This document shows, piece after piece, positions 6,498 through 6,531 of a stretch of DNA of 6,531 nt. Numbering within the stretch: the first letter of the stretch is position 1; every line of letters starts with the position of its first letter. The notes below the pieces were generated by a model. That model was not told the origin of the DNA, made no database searches, and saw only the letters and a list, made by a program, of their open reading frames with translations. This stretch comes from Rhizobiaceae bacterium (GTDB taxonomy: Bacteria; Pseudomonadota; Alphaproteobacteria; Rhizobiales; Rhizobiaceae). The translations under genes and the position numbers were made by a program. The stretch is from assembly GCA_004299545.1 (NCBI GenBank), contig SCRB01001054.1:1-6531 (forward strand), in the 5' to 3' direction.

Positions 6498-6531
6498 TCA
6501 GCCTGCCTTGTTGACCCTCATATACCAATCG
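6498..6531 (-). CDS. prkA: 3' end of an upstream gene, probably prkA (PrkA/YeaG serine protein kinase)
   Basis: Only the last ten codons are inside the window: the frame reads DWYMRVNKAG and ends in TGA at 6500-6498. It enters from the right edge on the minus strand and stops 23 bases before the yeaH GTG. The identity is inferred from the conserved gene order prkA-yeaH-spoVR in proteobacteria. Ten residues are too few to prove it from sequence, although the peptide looks like a coding tail, and the other two minus-strand frames offer no better alternative: the frame offset by one stops at TGA within four codons. PrkA is a P-loop AAA-type protein with Ser kinase activity reported in some species. 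No promoter for the operon is visible; it must lie beyond the right edge. Confidence 0.55.
   Translation of the reverse strand, partial: DWYMRVNKAG

Overview
The window looks like chromosomal DNA of a GC-rich alphaproteobacterium, most likely from the Rhizobiaceae or a near relative. The reasons are the GC-rich codon choice, a fused small/large TRAP permease, an ALDH7-type dehydrogenase, and the prkA-yeaH-spoVR gene set. Genus and species cannot be told from this sequence. Nearly everything is protein coding. I see no rRNA, tRNA, CRISPR array, transposase or phage gene.

Left part (3-1814, plus strand): a TRAP transporter membrane subunit in which the small DctQ part and the large DctM part are one polypeptide. 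Its N-terminus lies beyond the left edge. It converges, with only 7 bases between the stop codons, on an aldehyde dehydrogenase of the ALDH7/antiquitin class (1822-3333, minus strand). That enzyme is probably L-piperidine-6-carboxylate (alpha-aminoadipate semialdehyde) dehydrogenase of lysine/pipecolate breakdown.

Middle (3334-3601): the only sizeable non-coding stretch, 268 bases. It holds a good Shine-Dalgarno site and a candidate sigma-70-type promoter for the dehydrogenase. Next to these is a 168-base composite of inverted repeats built from three diverged copies of one box (CTAGTGG, a spacer, then GACATTTG) around an AT-rich core (9 G/C in 40 bases). This is the least explained DNA in the window and looks like a miniature or intergenic mosaic repeat.

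Right part (3602-6531, minus strand): a compact operon read from the right edge inward. It begins with the last ten codons of a gene that is probably prkA (protein kinase PrkA/YeaG), then yeaH (DUF444, von Willebrand A domain), then a SpoVR/YcgB family gene. yeaH and spoVR overlap by one base (TGATG), and both have the same GAAAGG ribosome binding site 6 bases before the start. This trio is widely conserved in proteobacteria that do not sporulate and is linked in enterobacteria to starvation and stationary-phase stress. The exact biochemical roles of YeaH and SpoVR are not settled.

No wholly new system is evident. The repeat cluster and the poorly understood YeaH/SpoVR pair are the items most worth following up.
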